64,000 nucleotides of DNA from Actinoplanes lobatus (GTDB taxonomy: Bacteria > Actinomycetota > Actinomycetes > Mycobacteriales > Micromonosporaceae): contig NZ_JACHNC010000001.1 in the NCBI RefSeq assembly GCF_014205215.1, forward strand, positions 1,555,001-1,619,000, read 5' to 3'. Under the pieces are notes generated by a model. That model worked only from the letters and a program-made list of their open reading frames with translations. It did not search any database and was not told the DNA's origin. The position numbers and the translations under genes were made by a program. Positions 62,678-64,000 of this stretch are shown here, piece after piece (within the stretch, counting starts at the first letter, position 1; each line of letters opens with the position of its first letter).

Positions 62678-63955
62678 GTGACCATGGGGACGAGGATTTA
62701 TCTGGCTCGCCTCGCCGGTCTGCCGGTGTTCGACCCCAACGGCGACCGGGTGGGGCGGATTCGTGACGCGGTCGTCCGCCTGCGCACCACCAACCGCCCG
62801 CCGCAGATCGTCGGCCTGGTCGCCGAGATGGCGCTGCGGCGGCGCATCTTCCTGCCGATCGGCCGGGTCACCAGCATGGACGCGGAGGCGGTCGTGCTCG
62901 GCACGGGCACCCTCAACCTGCGCCGGTTCGAGAAGCGGCCGAACGAGCTGCTGATCCTGGAGGATCTGCTGGACCGCCGGGTGACCGTGGTGCCGGAGCA
63001 CGGTGAGGGCCCCGTCCACCACGGGATCGTGGTCGACGTCGGCATGGACCTGAACCGGAACACCGAGTGGATCGTCACGCGGATCGCGGTCCGGGAGCTG
63101 ACCGGGCGGCTGGCCCGGCGCGGGCACGTCTACCAGGCCGAGTACGACCGGGTCCGTGGCCTGGTCGGCCCCACCGACACCCAGGGGACCGCGAACCTGA
63201 TGGCCGTGCTGGACCAGATGCGCCCCGCCGACATGGCGAACGCGCTGCAACATCTGCCGGACGCCCGCCGCAACGAGGTGGCCGCCGCCCTGGACGACCG
63301 GCGGCTGGCCGACGTGCTGGAGGAGCTGCCCGAGCACGACCAGGTGGAGATCCTGGTCGGGCTGGAACGGGAACGGGCCGCCGACGTGCTCGAGCGGATG
63401 GACCCGGACGACGCGGCCGACCTGCTCGCCGAGCTGCCGCACACCGAGCAGGCGGTGCTGCTCGACCTCATGGAGCCGGAGGAGGCCGCGCCGGTCCGGC
63501 AGCTGATGAGCTACCAGGCGGGCACCGCGGGCAGTGTGATGACCTCGGAGCCGGTGATCCTCACCCCGGACGCCACGGTCGCCGAGGCGCTCGCCCGGAT
63601 CCGCAACCCCGACCTGTCGCCGGTGGTCGCCGCACAGGTCTTCGTGGCCCGGGCGCCGATGGCCACGCCGACGGGTAAGTACCTGGGCGTGGTGCACTTC
63701 CAGCGACTGCTACGGGAACCGCCGGCCGCGATCATGGGCGGGCTGGTGGACAGCGACATAGAGCCGTTACGGACCGAGACCGGGCTGGCCGAGATCACCC
63801 GGCGGATGGCGACGTACGACCTGGTGGCCATGCCGGTGGTGGACTCGGCGTACCGGCTGCTCGGCGCGGTGACCGTCGACGACGTGCTGGACCATCTGCT
63901 GCCACGCGACTGGCGGGAACATGACGTACACGTGGACGAGCAGGTGATCCCGTGA
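62678..63955 (+). CDS. MgtE-like cytosolic protein with PRC-barrel, MgtE_N and CBS domains
   Basis: A 425-residue soluble protein. Residues 1-85 are a PRC-barrel (LAGLPVFDPNGDRVGRIRD), about 160-270 an MgtE N-terminal repeat domain (DMANALQHLPDARRNEVAAA; RAADVLERMDPDDAADLLAE), and 285-420 two CBS domains (AGSVMTSEPVILTPDATVAE; YDLVAMPVVDSAYRLLGAVT). The magnesium-channel membrane part is missing. It may sense magnesium or nucleotides for a separate partner. Start GTG 62678 or ATG 62684. The stop overlaps the next gene (GTGA). Confidence 0.9.
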   Translation: MTMGTRIYLARLAGLPVFDPNGDRVGRIRDAVVRLRTTNRPPQIVGLVAEMALRRRIFLPIGRVTSMDAEAVVLGTGTLNLRRFEKRPNELLILEDLLDRRVTVVPEHGEGPVHHGIVVDVGMDLNRNTEWIVTRIAVRELTGRLARRGHVYQAEYDRVRGLVGPTDTQGTANLMAVLDQMRPADMANALQHLPDARRNEVAAALDDRRLADVLEELPEHDQVEILVGLERERAADVLERMDPDDAADLLAELPHTEQAVLLDLMEPEEAAPVRQLMSYQAGTAGSVMTSEPVILTPDATVAEALARIRNPDLSPVVAAQVFVARAPMATPTGKYLGVVHFQRLLREPPAAIMGGLVDSDIEPLRTETGLAEITRRMATYDLVAMPVVDSAYRLLGAVTVDDVLDHLLPRDWREHDVHVDEQVIP

Positions 63956-64000
63956 TCGACAGCAGGCGAGGACTGGACCGGCCGCGCGACCCGGGACGGA
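63952..64000 (+). CDS. Probable DUF1003 membrane protein (start only)
   Basis: GTG 63952 overlaps the MgtE-like stop by 4 bp and opens a frame VIDSRRGLDRPRDPGR to the window end. In actinobacteria a DUF1003 protein with an RxGLDxPR-type N-terminus commonly follows this MgtE-like gene (from memory). Only 16 codons are visible, so the identity is mostly contextual. Confidence 0.55.
   Translation, partial: MIDSRRGLDRPRDPGR

Overview
The window is chromosomal DNA from a high-GC actinobacterium, most likely of the Micromonosporaceae/Actinoplanes type. This is inferred from very GC-rich third codon positions, frequent GTG starts, actinobacterial families (SCO4848, DUF6758, SepX/GlpR, Ruc, Rv2578c) and the gene order. 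About 70 genes are called, plus two tRNAs. There is no IS element, prophage or CRISPR array; the only mobile element seen is an intein. From memory, the stretch from 11.6 to 45 kb follows the Mycobacterium tuberculosis order Rv0991c-Rv1019 with insertions and losses: ruc, 5-FCL, galU, glp/moeA1, rimJ, sepX/glpR, pmt, rsmI, metG, tatD, ksgA, ispE, pth, rplY, prs, glmU, TetR.

1-6.7 kb: start of a BMP-type solute-binding lipoprotein, a minus-strand operon trpS / 2H phosphoesterase / YihY / unknown / SCO4848, then galE-galK and a STAS plus HATPase regulator. 6.7-11.6 kb: a polyprenyl-phosphate sugar transferase followed by cysQ-cysD-cysN. 11.6-16.8 kb: pth, rplY, prs, glmU, tRNA-Gln and a TetR regulator. 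16.8-22 kb: a DUF4383 membrane protein and the operon tatD-ksgA-ispE-ABC-F, in which the rpfB often found between tatD and ksgA is missing. 22-27.7 kb: two tandem paralogous secreted PKD-like proteins and metG. 28-37 kb: rsmI and the protein O-mannosyltransferase divergent from each other, a two-gene unit encoding a Pro/Thr-rich membrane protein and a NodB deacetylase-GT2 fusion, and a GAF protein with a histidine-kinase-like C-terminus that has lost its key residues.

37.7-45.8 kb: tRNA-Ala and the division-linked operon galU-glp-rimJ-sepX/glpR, here headed by a GAF-GGDEF diguanylate cyclase; divergent from it are 5-formyltetrahydrofolate cyclo-ligase and a Ruc-type zinc-ribbon chaperone gene preceded by a CIRCE (HrcA) operator. 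45.8-53.5 kb: mixed genes including Fur, a MpaB-type DUF2236 protein, a RecB-like nuclease, MarC, a PHP phosphoesterase, a bPH-domain protein and a SpoU methyltransferase. 53.5-56.4 kb: a 22-bp palindrome matching the CRP consensus arms, a sigma-R-type promoter and trxA, then a radical SAM protein with an intein inside its iron-sulfur cluster motif. 56.4-64 kb: CoA-binding protein, DUF4190, SDR, lipoprotein, DMT exporter, HAD hydrolase, PhzF, and an MgtE-like cytosolic protein overlapping the start of a probable DUF1003 gene cut by the window end.

Start codons were chosen from ribosome-binding sites, overlaps and family N-termini; uncertain ones are flagged. All identifications come from reading motifs, not from database searches.
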